Positions 18,163 through 28,600 of a DNA stretch of 32,317 nucleotides are shown piece by piece (positions within the stretch are counted from its first letter, which is position 1; each line of letters starts with the position of its first letter). The notes under the pieces were generated by a model. It saw only the letters and a program-made list of their open reading frames with translations. It searched no databases and was not told where the DNA came from. Position numbers and translations under genes: made by a program. The DNA comes from Rickettsiales bacterium (GTDB lineage Bacteria; Pseudomonadota; Alphaproteobacteria; Methylaequorales; Methylaequoraceae). The DNA lies in NCBI GenBank assembly GCA_028407765.1, contig JAOOJU010000009.1, positions 1 through 32,317 of the forward strand, in the 5' to 3' direction.

Positions 18163-19371
18163 ATGTCAATACTTTCTAAAAGACTTAATCGTTTTAAACC
18201 ATCTTTAACGGTTAAAATAAGTCAGAAAGCAAGAGAACTACAACGTCAAGGTAAGGAGATTATTAGTTTAAGTTCTGGTGAGCCTGATTTTGATACACCG
18301 GATCATATAAAAAAAGAAGGTATTAAAGCTATAAAAGATGGTTTTACAAAATATACCTCTGTTGATGGTGTTTTAACTTTAAAAGAGGCTATTCAGGAAA
18401 AATTTAAAAGTGAAAATGGTCTAAATTATTTAACAAGTCAGATTACAGTAGGGGTAGGAGGAAAACATGTAATTTATAATTTGTTTATGTCTACCTTAAA
18501 TGAAGGTGATGAAGTTATAATACCTGCTCCATATTGGGTTTCGTATCCTGATATTGTATCTTTGTGCAGTGGAAAACCTGTGATACTGGATACGCTTCCT
18601 GAAAATAAATTTAAAATAACTCCTTCAGAGCTTGAAAAAAAAATTAGCGAAAATACGAAATGGTTAGTAATTAACTCGCCATCCAATCCAACTGGAAGTT
18701 GTTATAGTGAAAATGAGTTATATGAGATTTCCAAAGTATTGATGAAATATAAGAATGTGAATATTCTTAGTGACGATATTTATGAACATTTAATTTATGA
18801 AAATATAAAGTTTTTTAATATTTTGAATGTGGAGCCAAAGCTCGTTAATAGAACTTTCATTGTTAATGGAGTATCAAAAGCTTTTTCAATGACTGGTTGG
18901 AGAATTGGTTATGGGGCTGGTTCAGAAGACGTAATAAAATCAATACAAAAAATTCAATCTCAAAGTACCACAAATCCTACTTCAATAAGCCAGATGGCTG
19001 CACAGAAAGCGTTATATAATGAAAAGAACTTTCTGAGCGAGTGGTTGATTAAATTTAGAGAGCGAAGAGACTTTGTTGTAGAAAAATTTAATAGTATACC
19101 TGGTCTTAAGTGTATAAAACCAGAAGGTGCTTTTTATATTTTCGTTTCTTGTGAGGATTTAATAAATTATGTCAAACCAAATGGAGAAAAAATTGGTAAT
19201 GATATAGATTTTGCTTCTTATTTGCTAGAATCTGAGGGTGTAGCAGTAGTCCCAGGCTCTGCATTTGGAAAATCACCCTATTTTAGAATTTCTTACGCTG
19301 CTTCTATGGAATTATTAGTAAAAGCCTGTAAAAAAATAAGTAAAGCAATAAATAATTTGTCAAAAAAATGA
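18163..19371 (+). CDS. Aspartate/aromatic aminotransferase (class I/II PLP)
   Basis: 402 aa; ISLSSGEPDFDTPDHIK, NSPSNPTGSCYS, SKAFSMTGWRIGYGAG and FRISYAAS fit AspC/AatA type 1b. Confidence 0.93.
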   Translation: MSILSKRLNRFKPSLTVKISQKARELQRQGKEIISLSSGEPDFDTPDHIKKEGIKAIKDGFTKYTSVDGVLTLKEAIQEKFKSENGLNYLTSQITVGVGGKHVIYNLFMSTLNEGDEVIIPAPYWVSYPDIVSLCSGKPVILDTLPENKFKITPSELEKKISENTKWLVINSPSNPTGSCYSENELYEISKVLMKYKNVNILSDDIYEHLIYENIKFFNILNVEPKLVNRTFIVNGVSKAFSMTGWRIGYGAGSEDVIKSIQKIQSQSTTNPTSISQMAAQKALYNEKNFLSEWLIKFRERRDFVVEKFNSIPGLKCIKPEGAFYIFVSCEDLINYVKPNGEKIGNDIDFASYLLESEGVAVVPGSAFGKSPYFRISYAASMELLVKACKKISKAINNLSKK

Positions 19372-20276
19372 AAATTCTAATTTATGGTGTTGGAGGAATA
19401 GGTGGCTTCATTGGCTCTTATCTAAAAAAAACTAATTATGATATTTTTTTTATCTCACGAGGGAAAGTTAATAATTTATTAAAAAAAAATGGTCTTAGGC
19501 TCCAAACAGCATTGGGTAACTTTGAATATAAAAAGATTGACGTTCTAGAACAAATAAACAGTAAAATAAATTTTGATGTTATCTTTTTAACAGTAAAACT
19601 TTATGATTTTGATGATGTTCTGTGCAAACTTAAAAATTATATTCATAAAGATACAATCCTTCTTCCTTTTCAGAATGGAATTTATGCTGAAGACAAAATT
19701 GATAAAGAACTAAATCTTAACAATTTTTTTGGAGCTGTAGCGCAAATATCAGTCCATATAAATAAAGATGCTGAAATAATTCATAAGGGCAAATTAGCAA
19801 GTTTTTTTATAGGAAATATGAATGATGATCCTTTAAATGAAAAAGTAGAATTAATTTGTTCAGAATCACAGAAAATTGGACTTGATCTTAGATATGTAAA
19901 AAATATCAAAGAAAAATTGTGGGATAAATTTATATTTTTGTCAGCTTACAGTGGTATGACTACTTTTACTAAAATGACAATTGGTCAGATATTTGAAATT
20001 AAAAAATTTAAGGATATGTTTATTGAAGCAATGAATGAAAGTTATTTATTATCATCTTTTTATGATGTTAATTTTTCAAAAAATCCTGTAGATTTATGGA
20101 TTGAAAGAATATCCAAGATGCCTTACGACATGACGTCCTCTATGTTTCTTGATTATAAAAATAAAAAAAAACTTGAGTTAGATTGGTTATCAGGTTTTGT
20201 CTTAAAAAGCTCAAGAGAGTTTAAAATTGAATGTAAAGCTCACAAAAAAATTGTTGACGGTATAAAACTTATATAA
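19368..20276 (+). CDS. Ketopantoate reductase family protein (2-dehydropantoate 2-reductase)
   Basis: 302 aa; MKILIYGVGGIGGFIGSYL, LLPFQNGIYAED, KEKLWDKFIFLSAYSGMT; ATGA overlap with the aminotransferase gene. Confidence 0.85.
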   Translation: MKILIYGVGGIGGFIGSYLKKTNYDIFFISRGKVNNLLKKNGLRLQTALGNFEYKKIDVLEQINSKINFDVIFLTVKLYDFDDVLCKLKNYIHKDTILLPFQNGIYAEDKIDKELNLNNFFGAVAQISVHINKDAEIIHKGKLASFFIGNMNDDPLNEKVELICSESQKIGLDLRYVKNIKEKLWDKFIFLSAYSGMTTFTKMTIGQIFEIKKFKDMFIEAMNESYLLSSFYDVNFSKNPVDLWIERISKMPYDMTSSMFLDYKNKKKLELDWLSGFVLKSSREFKIECKAHKKIVDGIKLI

Positions 20277-21210
20277 AGTTTTTTCTTGTCAAAAAATTTT
20301 CTGCTTCTATTGCACTCATGCAACCCATTCCAGCTGCTGTCACAGCTTGTCTATATATCTTGTCAGTAACATCTCCTGCAGCAAAAACACCATCAATTTT
20401 GGTCTTCGTAGAATCACTTTCTGTGTAGATGTAACCTTCATTATCCATCGGTAGATTTTTTTCAAATATTTCCGTAGCCGGTTTGTGTCCTATTGCAATA
20501 AAAATACCTGATATTTCAAGATACTTTACTTCACTATTTTTATTTTCAACTTTTATTTTTGTAATTTCTTTCGGTGATTTTTTTCCTATGATTTCTTTAA
20601 CAGACGAATCCCAGAGAAAAACAATATTTTTTCTTTTTTTCAATCTATCCTGTAAAATTTTTTCAGCTCTCAATTCAGACCGTCTATGAATTAAAGTAAC
20701 TTTCTCGCACAAATTTGATAGAAATATTGCTTCTTCGATTGCTGTATTTCCTCCACCAACTACGGCAACTTCTTTATTTTTAAAGAAAAAACCATCACAT
20801 GTTGCACATGCAGATACCCCAAAACCTCTAAAATATTCTTCACCGGGAATACCCAGCCATTTAGCTTTAGCACCAGTAGATATAATAGTTGTATAGGATT
20901 CAATTATTTTTCCTTTTTCAGTGTAAGATTTGAAAGGAAAAGAACTATAATCAACCTTAATTACTTTATCATATTCAATTCTAGTTCCGACAGAATCTGC
21001 TTGTTTTTTCATTTGATCCATTAACCATGGTCCTTGAACTGCATCTTCAAACCCAGGGTAATTTTCAACATCTGTTGTAATCATTAGTTGTCCTCCTGGT
21101 TCCAAGCCAGTAATCATTAGAGGGTCCAAACCAGATCTTGCTGCATAAATAGCTGCAGTATATCCTGCTGGTCCAGAACCAATTATTAAAACTTTTTCAA
21201 CTTTTGACAT
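20269..21210 (-). CDS. trxB: Thioredoxin-disulfide reductase
   Basis: 313 aa; VLIIGSGPAGYTAAIYAARSGL, CATCDG redox motif, VVGGGNTAIEEA, GVFAAGDVTD. Confidence 0.97.
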   Translation of the reverse strand: MSKVEKVLIIGSGPAGYTAAIYAARSGLDPLMITGLEPGGQLMITTDVENYPGFEDAVQGPWLMDQMKKQADSVGTRIEYDKVIKVDYSSFPFKSYTEKGKIIESYTTIISTGAKAKWLGIPGEEYFRGFGVSACATCDGFFFKNKEVAVVGGGNTAIEEAIFLSNLCEKVTLIHRRSELRAEKILQDRLKKRKNIVFLWDSSVKEIIGKKSPKEITKIKVENKNSEVKYLEISGIFIAIGHKPATEIFEKNLPMDNEGYIYTESDSTKTKIDGVFAAGDVTDKIYRQAVTAAGMGCMSAIEAENFLTRKNFI

Positions 21211-21212
21211 AA

Positions 21213-21695
21213 TCAGTTAAAACTTATTGATTTAACTTGATATTCTTTTAGTCCATTAGGTGTTGTGACTTCAACTACATCACCAACTTCTTTATTAATC
21301 ATTGCTTTTGACAAAGGTGCATTAATAGAAATAAGTTTCTTTTCTATATCTGCCTCGTCTACACCAACTATTGTGTAGATATGATTTGAATCAGACTCAA
21401 GATCAATTAACTCTATTGTTGCTCCAAAAGTCACTCTGGAGTTATCTAGAGATGTCGTATCTATAATTTCAGCTCTACTAATTTTTGATTCTAAATCACT
21501 TATTTTACCTTCGATAAAACTTTGCTTCTCTCTGGCTGCGTGATACTCAGCATTCTCTGATAAATCACCATGTTCTCTTGCTTCAGCAATGGACTTTATA
21601 ACCATCGGTCTTTGTATATTTTTTAAATCTTCAAGCTCTAGTTTAAGTTTCTTAAAACCTTCTGATGTCATTGGAAATTTCTCAGTCATAATCAT
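21213..21695 (-). CDS. greA: Transcription elongation factor GreA
   Basis: 160 aa; MTSEGFKKLKLELEDLK, IAEAREHGDLSENAEYHAAREKQSFIEGKI. Start could be one of several Met codons within the first 9 residues. Confidence 0.97.
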   Translation of the reverse strand: MIMTEKFPMTSEGFKKLKLELEDLKNIQRPMVIKSIAEAREHGDLSENAEYHAAREKQSFIEGKISDLESKISRAEIIDTTSLDNSRVTFGATIELIDLESDSNHIYTIVGVDEADIEKKLISINAPLSKAMINKEVGDVVEVTTPNGLKEYQVKSISFN

Positions 21696-21740
21696 AATCT
21701 TAAAGTTAAAATAATATTATAATAACTTTTACAATAATTT

Positions 21741-24700
21741 CTATTCTTTATAATACTCTTGAAGAGATTTTACCTGTATTTCTTGATTGATCATAACGTT
21801 AATACTTGTTATTGCTAATTTTGCGGCGGAAATAGTGGTGATATAGGGTATTTTGTATCTTATTGCTGCTTTTCTAATAGAATGACTATCTTTTAAAGAC
21901 TGTCTATCTTGAGTAGTATTAATTATTAATTGTATTTTATTGTCCTCTATATAATCGACTATGTGAGGATAACCTTGACCGACTTTATGAATAGAATTTG
22001 TTTTGATAAGATACTTCTCTAAAAAACTTGCTGTTCCTTTTGTACAAAACAATTTAAAGTTAAGTTTTATTAAGATCTGTGACATTAAAATGATATTTTC
22101 TTTATCTTCATCTTTAACGGAAATAAAAACATTTCCTTTATTTGGTAAGTTATTGTTTGATGCTATTTGTGATTTAATAAAAGCCATAGGAAAACTACTG
22201 TCTATCCCCATTACTTCTCCAGTAGATTTCATTTCAGGCCCAAGAACTGTATCTTCTCCAGGAAATCTATCAAAAGGAAAAACTGATTCTTTAACACTCA
22301 CTCTGGTCTTAATATTATTCTCAAGCTTAGTTTTAGTTAAATTCTTACCAAGCATTGCTTTAGTTGCTATCTTAGCAAGGGGCTTTCCAATTGACTTAGC
22401 TATAAATGGGACTGTTCTACTTGCTCTGGGATTAACTTCAATGAGGAAAACTTTATTTTCTTTGACAGCAAATTGTATATTTATACAGCCCTTGACTCCT
22501 AATTTTTTAGCTATTTTCGTTGTTGCATTATTTATGTAACTTATTAATTGTTTACTTATTGTTTGTGGAGGAAACGAACATGCGGAATCACCTGAATGTA
22601 TTCCAGCTTCTTCAATATGTTCAAGTATTCCCGCTATAAAAACATTTTTACCATCTGAAATAGCATCAACGTCAATTTCTTTGGCATCATTTAAAAATTT
22701 ATCAATTAATATTGCCCTATCGGGATGAGTTAGTTCGGACTTGAAGTAATCGTTAAGTTCATCACTGTTGTATAAAATTCTCATTGCTCTTCCACCCAGA
22801 ACATATGATGGCCTAACCACAACTGGAAAATCAAGTTTTTTGATGAGTTTTTTTGCTTCATTGTGACTGTAAACGATTGAGTTTTCTGGTTGATTAAGCT
22901 TTAGATCATTGACTAAAGACTTAAATCTATCTCTGTCTTCTGCTAAATCAATTGAGTCAAATGATGTACCCAATATTGGTATACCATTCTCAATTAACAT
23001 TTTTGATAATTTTAAAGGAGTTTGCCCACCTAACTGGACAATAACCCCAAGTAGTTTTCCAACAGAACTCTCAGCCTTGCAAACTTCTAAAACAGACTCT
23101 TCGTCTAAGGGTTCGAAATAAAGTCTATCTGAGGTATCAAAGTCTGTTGATACTGTTTCTGGGTTACAGTTAACCATAATTGCTTCTATATTCATTTCCT
23201 TCAAGGCATATGCTGCATGAACACAGCAATAATCAAATTCAATACCTTGACCAATCCTATTCGGACCACCTCCAAGAATTATTACCTTTTTCTTGTTAGA
23301 TAACTTGGTTTCTTTCTCAAAGTAAGGAACAGAATCCATATTGCTGTAAGACGAGTACATATATGGTGTTTTTGAAGGGAATTCTCCTGAACATGTGTCA
23401 ATAGTTCTAAAACAAGGTCTAATATTATATTTTATTTTTAAAGTATTTATTTTTTTCATAGAGATTTTAGATAATTCCTTAATTCTGATATCTGAAAAAC
23501 CGTTCATTTTTAAATATAAATAAAAATCTTTATCTATTTTTCTTAATTTAGTCTCCTCTTCGATCTTTATTAATTCAGATATTTCGTTAACAAACCAAAA
23601 ATCATATTTAGTCAGTAAACAGATTTCAGATATAGATATTTTTCTTCTTATGCACTCAGCAATTAAAAGAAACTTATAAGGTGATTGAATCTTAAGTAAA
23701 TTACGAAGTTCTTTAATAGATTTACCTTTTAATTCTAATGGAGAGTTAAGTCCAGATAGTCCTATTTCCAGACTTCTTATTCCTTTTTGAAATGACTCTT
23801 TGAAATTCCTCCCAATAGACATGCATTCACCAATTGATTTCATTGATGTACCAAGTTTTGCTTCAGTTTGATTGAATTTTTCAAAAGTAAAGCGAGGAAT
23901 TTTTGTTACAATATAATCAATTGTGGGTTCAAATGAAGCTGGTGTTATTTTAGTAATATCATTTTTAAGTTCATCCAGAGAGTATCCTATTGCTAGTTTT
24001 GTTGCAATTCTAGCAATTGGGAAACCTGTGGCTTTTGAAGCTAATGCTGACGATCTAGAAACTCTAGGATTCATTTCAATCACAACTGATCTTCCATTTT
24101 TAGGATTTATTGCGAATTGGACATTTGAACCACCAGTTTCAACACCAATTTCTCTGATTACTTTAATTGAATCCATTCTCATTTTTTGGAATTCTTTGTC
24201 AGAAAGAGTTAAAGCTGGAGCAACAGTTATTGAATCCCCAGTATGAATGCCCATGGGATCAATATTTTCGATTGAACAAATAATTATACAATTATCATTC
24301 TTATCCCTTACAACCTCCATCTCATACTCTTTCCAACCAATGATTGATTCTTCAATTAAAACTTCTTTAATTGGAGAAAGTGCTAGACCTTTGTTTAAAA
24401 TTTCAAAAAATTCTTTCTCATTATCAGCTACCCCACCACCAGCTCCACCTAAAGTAAAGGAAGGTCTTAGAATAATAGGAAAGCCAATTTTTTTTATAAC
24501 TTTTTTGGCCTCTTTTAAACTTTTTACAACAAAACCTTTTGGTGTATGAAGTCCTATTTTTTTCATTGAGTTTTTGAAAAGATCTCTATTCTCTGCCTTC
24601 TCAATAACTTTTTTAGTTGCACCTATGAGTTCGACATTATATTTCTTTAAAATTTTTTTTTTTTCTAATTCCATTGATATATTTAATGCTGTTTGTCCCC

Positions 24701-24971
24701 CCATTGTAGAAAGAAGTGCATTTGGTTTTTCTTTATCTATAATTTTTTCTAACGAATCGATTGTTAATGGTTCAATATAGGTTGCATCAGCCATATCAGG
24801 GTCAGTCATTATTGTCGCAGGATTAGTATTGACCAAAATAACTCTGAAGCCTTCTTCTTTCAAAGCCTTACAAGCTTGTGCTCCTGAATAATCAAATTCA
24901 CAAGCTTGTCCAATGACTATTGGACCTGCACCAATAATCATTATAGATTTCAGATCATTTCTTTTTGGCAT
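21741..24971 (-). CDS. carB: Carbamoyl-phosphate synthase large subunit
   Basis: 1076 aa, duplicated ATP-grasp halves ([18 protein letters not shown] and [17 protein letters not shown]), C-terminal MGS domain. Confidence 0.98.
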   Translation of the reverse strand: MPKRNDLKSIMIIGAGPIVIGQACEFDYSGAQACKALKEEGFRVILVNTNPATIMTDPDMADATYIEPLTIDSLEKIIDKEKPNALLSTMGGQTALNISMELEKKKILKKYNVELIGATKKVIEKAENRDLFKNSMKKIGLHTPKGFVVKSLKEAKKVIKKIGFPIILRPSFTLGGAGGGVADNEKEFFEILNKGLALSPIKEVLIEESIIGWKEYEMEVVRDKNDNCIIICSIENIDPMGIHTGDSITVAPALTLSDKEFQKMRMDSIKVIREIGVETGGSNVQFAINPKNGRSVVIEMNPRVSRSSALASKATGFPIARIATKLAIGYSLDELKNDITKITPASFEPTIDYIVTKIPRFTFEKFNQTEAKLGTSMKSIGECMSIGRNFKESFQKGIRSLEIGLSGLNSPLELKGKSIKELRNLLKIQSPYKFLLIAECIRRKISISEICLLTKYDFWFVNEISELIKIEEETKLRKIDKDFYLYLKMNGFSDIRIKELSKISMKKINTLKIKYNIRPCFRTIDTCSGEFPSKTPYMYSSYSNMDSVPYFEKETKLSNKKKVIILGGGPNRIGQGIEFDYCCVHAAYALKEMNIEAIMVNCNPETVSTDFDTSDRLYFEPLDEESVLEVCKAESSVGKLLGVIVQLGGQTPLKLSKMLIENGIPILGTSFDSIDLAEDRDRFKSLVNDLKLNQPENSIVYSHNEAKKLIKKLDFPVVVRPSYVLGGRAMRILYNSDELNDYFKSELTHPDRAILIDKFLNDAKEIDVDAISDGKNVFIAGILEHIEEAGIHSGDSACSFPPQTISKQLISYINNATTKIAKKLGVKGCINIQFAVKENKVFLIEVNPRASRTVPFIAKSIGKPLAKIATKAMLGKNLTKTKLENNIKTRVSVKESVFPFDRFPGEDTVLGPEMKSTGEVMGIDSSFPMAFIKSQIASNNNLPNKGNVFISVKDEDKENIILMSQILIKLNFKLFCTKGTASFLEKYLIKTNSIHKVGQGYPHIVDYIEDNKIQLIINTTQDRQSLKDSHSIRKAAIRYKIPYITTISAAKLAITSINVMINQEIQVKSLQEYYKE

Positions 24972-26127
24972 ACTTCTCTATATATTCTTTAAACTTTAAA
25001 AATAGATATTGACTATCACATGGTCCAGGTGAAGCTTCAGGATGATATTGAACTGAAAAAAATGGTTTATTACTAATTTCTATTCCAGAAATTGTATTAT
25101 CAAAAAGTGAAATATGAGATACTTTGATTTCTTCAGGGAGATTTTCATTTTCAACAACAAAGCCATGATTCTGAACAGTTATTTCAACGGTATTATCTTT
25201 TAAGTTTTTTACTGGATGATTAGCTCCTCTATGTCCATGATGCATTTTTTTGGTTTTTGCTCCGAACGCTAGAGCCAGAATTTGATGACCAAGACAGATA
25301 CCAAATGTTGGGATAGATAAATTGAATAAATCACTTAAATTATCTTTTATCAAAAAAAATGTGGCTTTTGGGTCACCTGGCCCATTTGATAAAAAGATGC
25401 CATCGGGATTTATTTTCTTAATTTTACTAGATTTATAATCAAGAGGAAAAACCAATATTTTGTATCCTAAATTTCTTAACAAATTTAAAATATTATTTTT
25501 TACACCAAAATCTATAACGGCAATGACTTTTTTTTCTTTATACAGGAATAAATTGTCTTCATTAATAAATTTTTTACCAGTATTAGTCCATTCATATATT
25601 TTAACTGTAGAGATCTCTTTTGCTAAATCTTGCTCGTTCATAGATGGAAAATTTTTAAGCAAATTTTTAAGCTTTTTTATTTCAAATATTCTATTTTCAG
25701 GAAAATGGATTAGAGCTTTAGATGCTCCTTTTTCCCTTATCATTCTTGTAAGTGATCTTGTATCAACACCAGATATTCCAGTTCTATTTTGTTTTTTTAA
25801 CCAATCATTAAAATTCAATGTAGACCTAAAATTTGAGGCTTTTGTATGGGCATTATTTACAACACATCCAACTGAATGCATTCTATTACTTTCATTATCT
25901 TCATCATTTGTTCCAACAATACCTACGTATGGAAATGTAAAGGTTATAATTTGATTTTTATATGAGGGGTCAGTTAAAATCTCTTGATAACCTGTTATTG
26001 ATGTATTGAAGCAAATTTCTCCAAGAGCAGTACCATAATTACCAAAACCACAACCATAATAAGACTCACCGCTTTCTAGTAAAAGCAAACAGTTTTTCTC
26101 AATAATCTTGATTTCTTTATTTTTCAT
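24955..26127 (-). CDS. carA: Carbamoyl-phosphate synthase small subunit
   Basis: 390 aa; [30 protein letters not shown], glutaminase motif [24 protein letters not shown]; 17-bp overlap with carB. Confidence 0.98.
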   Translation of the reverse strand: MKNKEIKIIEKNCLLLLESGESYYGCGFGNYGTALGEICFNTSITGYQEILTDPSYKNQIITFTFPYVGIVGTNDEDNESNRMHSVGCVVNNAHTKASNFRSTLNFNDWLKKQNRTGISGVDTRSLTRMIREKGASKALIHFPENRIFEIKKLKNLLKNFPSMNEQDLAKEISTVKIYEWTNTGKKFINEDNLFLYKEKKVIAVIDFGVKNNILNLLRNLGYKILVFPLDYKSSKIKKINPDGIFLSNGPGDPKATFFLIKDNLSDLFNLSIPTFGICLGHQILALAFGAKTKKMHHGHRGANHPVKNLKDNTVEITVQNHGFVVENENLPEEIKVSHISLFDNTISGIEISNKPFFSVQYHPEASPGPCDSQYLFLKFKEYIEKYAKKK

Positions 26128-26204
26128 GCAGAATTGTAATATACACTTTCATTAAATATAAATACAAGTATATAACTTATTTAATCTTGATTCTAAAATG
26201 TGAT

Positions 26205-26233
26205 TTGAAAAAAAATTAGATTTAAGGTAAAAA
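26205..26233 (+). promoter_or_regulatory. Candidate promoter for yqeY-dnaG(-rpoD)
   Basis: TTGAAA (26205-26210), 17-nt spacer ending TTTAAGG, TAAAAA (26228-26233); resembles the candidate tRNA promoter at 30681-30708. Confidence 0.35.
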
Positions 26234-26256
26234 TAATATTTAAGGTTAATATAATA

Positions 26257-26718
26257 ATGTCCAATTTACGAATAGAACTTAAGACTTATCTTGATGATAG
26301 TATTAGGAAGAAAGATGATCTTTCTGTCTCAACTGTTAGATTAATAATAGCTGCAATAAAAGACAGAGACATAGAGTATAGAGCAAAAAATGAAGCTAAT
26401 GAGATTGGTGATCCTGATATTCTAAACCTCCTCCAAAATATGATTAAACAGCGAAAAGAAAGTGTAAAGATATATGCTGATGCTGGCAGAGATGAACTTA
26501 AAAATAGAGAATCAAAAGAAATAGAAATTATTGAATCATTTTTACCAAAACAAATTACAGACAAAGATTTGGAGAAGATTATATCGGAGGTTTGTTCTGA
26601 GTTGCAAGCTAATACAATTAAGGATCTAGGAAAAGTTATTAATACTTTAAAGGAAAGGTATCCAGGACAGCTAGATTTTAAAGTTGCTGCGGGAATGGCA
26701 AAATCTAATTTATCTTAA
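26257..26718 (+). CDS. GatB/YqeY domain-containing protein
   Basis: 153 aa; LRIELKTYLDDSIRKKD, TVRLIIAAIKDRDIEYR, LQNMIKQRKESVKIYADAGRDEL, LGKVINTLKERYPGQLD; directly upstream of dnaG. Confidence 0.94.
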   Translation: MSNLRIELKTYLDDSIRKKDDLSVSTVRLIIAAIKDRDIEYRAKNEANEIGDPDILNLLQNMIKQRKESVKIYADAGRDELKNRESKEIEIIESFLPKQITDKDLEKIISEVCSELQANTIKDLGKVINTLKERYPGQLDFKVAAGMAKSNLS

Positions 26719-28493
26719 TGAAATATACCATCGAAGATATTCTTTCTAAATTTAATAATAAAATAAGACTTTCAGAATATTTAAGTAAATATGTCGAATT
26801 AATTCCTCGAGGTGATGGTTTTGTTGCAAGATGTCCATTTCATAATGAAAAAACACCTTCTTTTTCTATTAATGATCAAAAAGGATTATTTTATTGTTTT
26901 GGATGTGGAGTTGGTGGGAATGTTTTTACCTTTCTTACTAAATATGAAAAAATCACTTTTACTGAATCGCTTAAAATAGTTTCTAGTGAATTAGGTATAA
27001 AAGTTAGTGATAAGAATATAAATATTAGAAATACTAAAGAAATAAAAGGGTATGAACTTCTCTATCAATGCAATGAGTTTTTTAAGAAAGAACTTTTAAA
27101 TAATAAAACAGCTAAAAGCTATCTAAATTCACGTTCTATTTCAGATAAGTTAGTCAAAAAGTTTGAAATAGGGTATTGTGATCAGAATAGCGAAAATTTA
27201 GTTACATTCCTAGAAAGCAAAGGTTTCTCTCTTCCAGAAATATATGACCAAGGTATTCTAATAAAATCAAGTAAAAACAAAAAACATTTTTCTAGGTTTA
27301 GCGATAGAATTACATTTCCTATTTTTAGTTTTTCAAGAAAAATTATCGGATTTGGGGGAAGGACTATTTCTAATTCTAAAATAAAATATATTAATTCTGC
27401 TGAGAACATTATTTTTAAAAAAAGTGAAAATTTATACGGCCTTGAACAGAATATTAATGATATTAAGAAGAATAATGAATTGATCTTAGTCGAGGGTTAT
27501 TTAGATGTAATTGGACTAAATTCAAAAAAAATTGAAACTTCGGTTGCAAGTCTTGGAACAACTTTATCAGAAACACAAATAAATAAAATATGGAGTATAG
27601 TTGATATCCCAATTATATGTTTTGATGGAGATATTGCTGGTCTAAAGGCTATGAAAAGTATTGCTTTAAAAGTCTTGAAATATTTAAAACCAGGCAAGTC
27701 AATAAAGTTTGTTATTCTTCCTGAGGGTCAAGACCCAGACAATTATGTTAATGAATTTGGAAAAGAAAGTTTTGAAGAATTAAAACTTAATGCTAAAAAT
27801 TTATCTGATTTCGTTTGGGAGATAATCATTGGTGAGAATAATCAAACGCCAGAATTTTTAGCGCTAATTGATGAAGAAATAAAAAGAATTTCGAATATAA
27901 TAGAAAATAAACTTGTATCGTCAGAGTATTTTAGTTTTTTCAAATCAAAGAAAAATGATTACGTATGGAATTTAAGGAAATTTGATAAAAAACTTTCTTC
28001 TCAGAAACAAAAAAAATATTTACCTACTGCAAAAAAATATAAATCTCAAAAAAATAATGAGAAAATTTTACTAAGTTTCCTTTTATTTGAAGAAGAAATA
28101 ATTAATGATTTTTTGGAAGAAATTGTGAGAATTCAATTTGAGGATAACTTATTAGAAGAAAAAAAAAGGGTTATTGTTAAAAAAATAATTGAAAATGAAC
28201 AAGCAGATAAAGTGCTTGATATTGTCAACTATACTAAAAATAAGATAGAAGGTTTGGTAGAAAGTCTTGAGAGCACAAGAAATAACCATTTTAAAAATCT
28301 TAATCAAATAGAAAAAAAGAAGTTAATTGAAGGGGTTATTTTAAATTTAAGATTACCAAATCTGATTGAGCAACGAGAGAATATTAAAAGGAAAATAAGT
28401 GAACTCAGTAACTCTACAGAGATGGAAAAATATATAAATATGCATGAGAAAATAACTAAAGAAATAAATATAATAAAAAAACGTGAATTTTAG
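26718..28493 (+). CDS. dnaG: DNA primase
   Basis: 591 aa; zinc-binding CPFHNEKTPSFSINDQKGLFYCFGCGVGGNVFTF, Toprim EGYLDVIGL, CFDGDIAGLKA; TAATG overlap with yqeY. Confidence 0.97.
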   Translation: MKYTIEDILSKFNNKIRLSEYLSKYVELIPRGDGFVARCPFHNEKTPSFSINDQKGLFYCFGCGVGGNVFTFLTKYEKITFTESLKIVSSELGIKVSDKNINIRNTKEIKGYELLYQCNEFFKKELLNNKTAKSYLNSRSISDKLVKKFEIGYCDQNSENLVTFLESKGFSLPEIYDQGILIKSSKNKKHFSRFSDRITFPIFSFSRKIIGFGGRTISNSKIKYINSAENIIFKKSENLYGLEQNINDIKKNNELILVEGYLDVIGLNSKKIETSVASLGTTLSETQINKIWSIVDIPIICFDGDIAGLKAMKSIALKVLKYLKPGKSIKFVILPEGQDPDNYVNEFGKESFEELKLNAKNLSDFVWEIIIGENNQTPEFLALIDEEIKRISNIIENKLVSSEYFSFFKSKKNDYVWNLRKFDKKLSSQKQKKYLPTAKKYKSQKNNEKILLSFLLFEEEIINDFLEEIVRIQFEDNLLEEKKRVIVKKIIENEQADKVLDIVNYTKNKIEGLVESLESTRNNHFKNLNQIEKKKLIEGVILNLRLPNLIEQRENIKRKISELSNSTEMEKYINMHEKITKEINIIKKREF

Positions 28494-28494
28494 G

Positions 28495-28558
28495 AAATAT
28501 TCATTATATATTCATAAATTAACTGTAAGAAATAATTTAATTTTAATAATGAATATTT
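28495..28558. repeat. Octamer ATATTCAT in two direct copies (28497-28504, 28508-28515) plus one inverted (28549-28556), within 13-bp inverted arms
   Basis: AAATATTCATTAT (28495-28507) and its exact reverse complement ATAATGAATATTT (28546-28558). Confidence 0.7.
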
Positions 28559-28580
28559 AAACTATAGAATTCTGTAGTTT
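28559..28580 (+). repeat. 22-nt dyad AAACTATAGAATTCTGTAGTTT, 20 nt upstream of rpoD ATG
   Basis: 10 of 11 symmetric positions are Watson-Crick; the remaining one is a U-G wobble in plus-strand RNA. Confidence 0.75.
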
Positions 28581-28600
28581 CTATTACCAATAAAAATCCT

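Noticed and set aside
22003-22539. 178-aa plus-strand ORF
   Set aside because: Entirely antisense to the highly conserved carB; no recognisable family, expected by-product of codon bias in AT-rich DNA.
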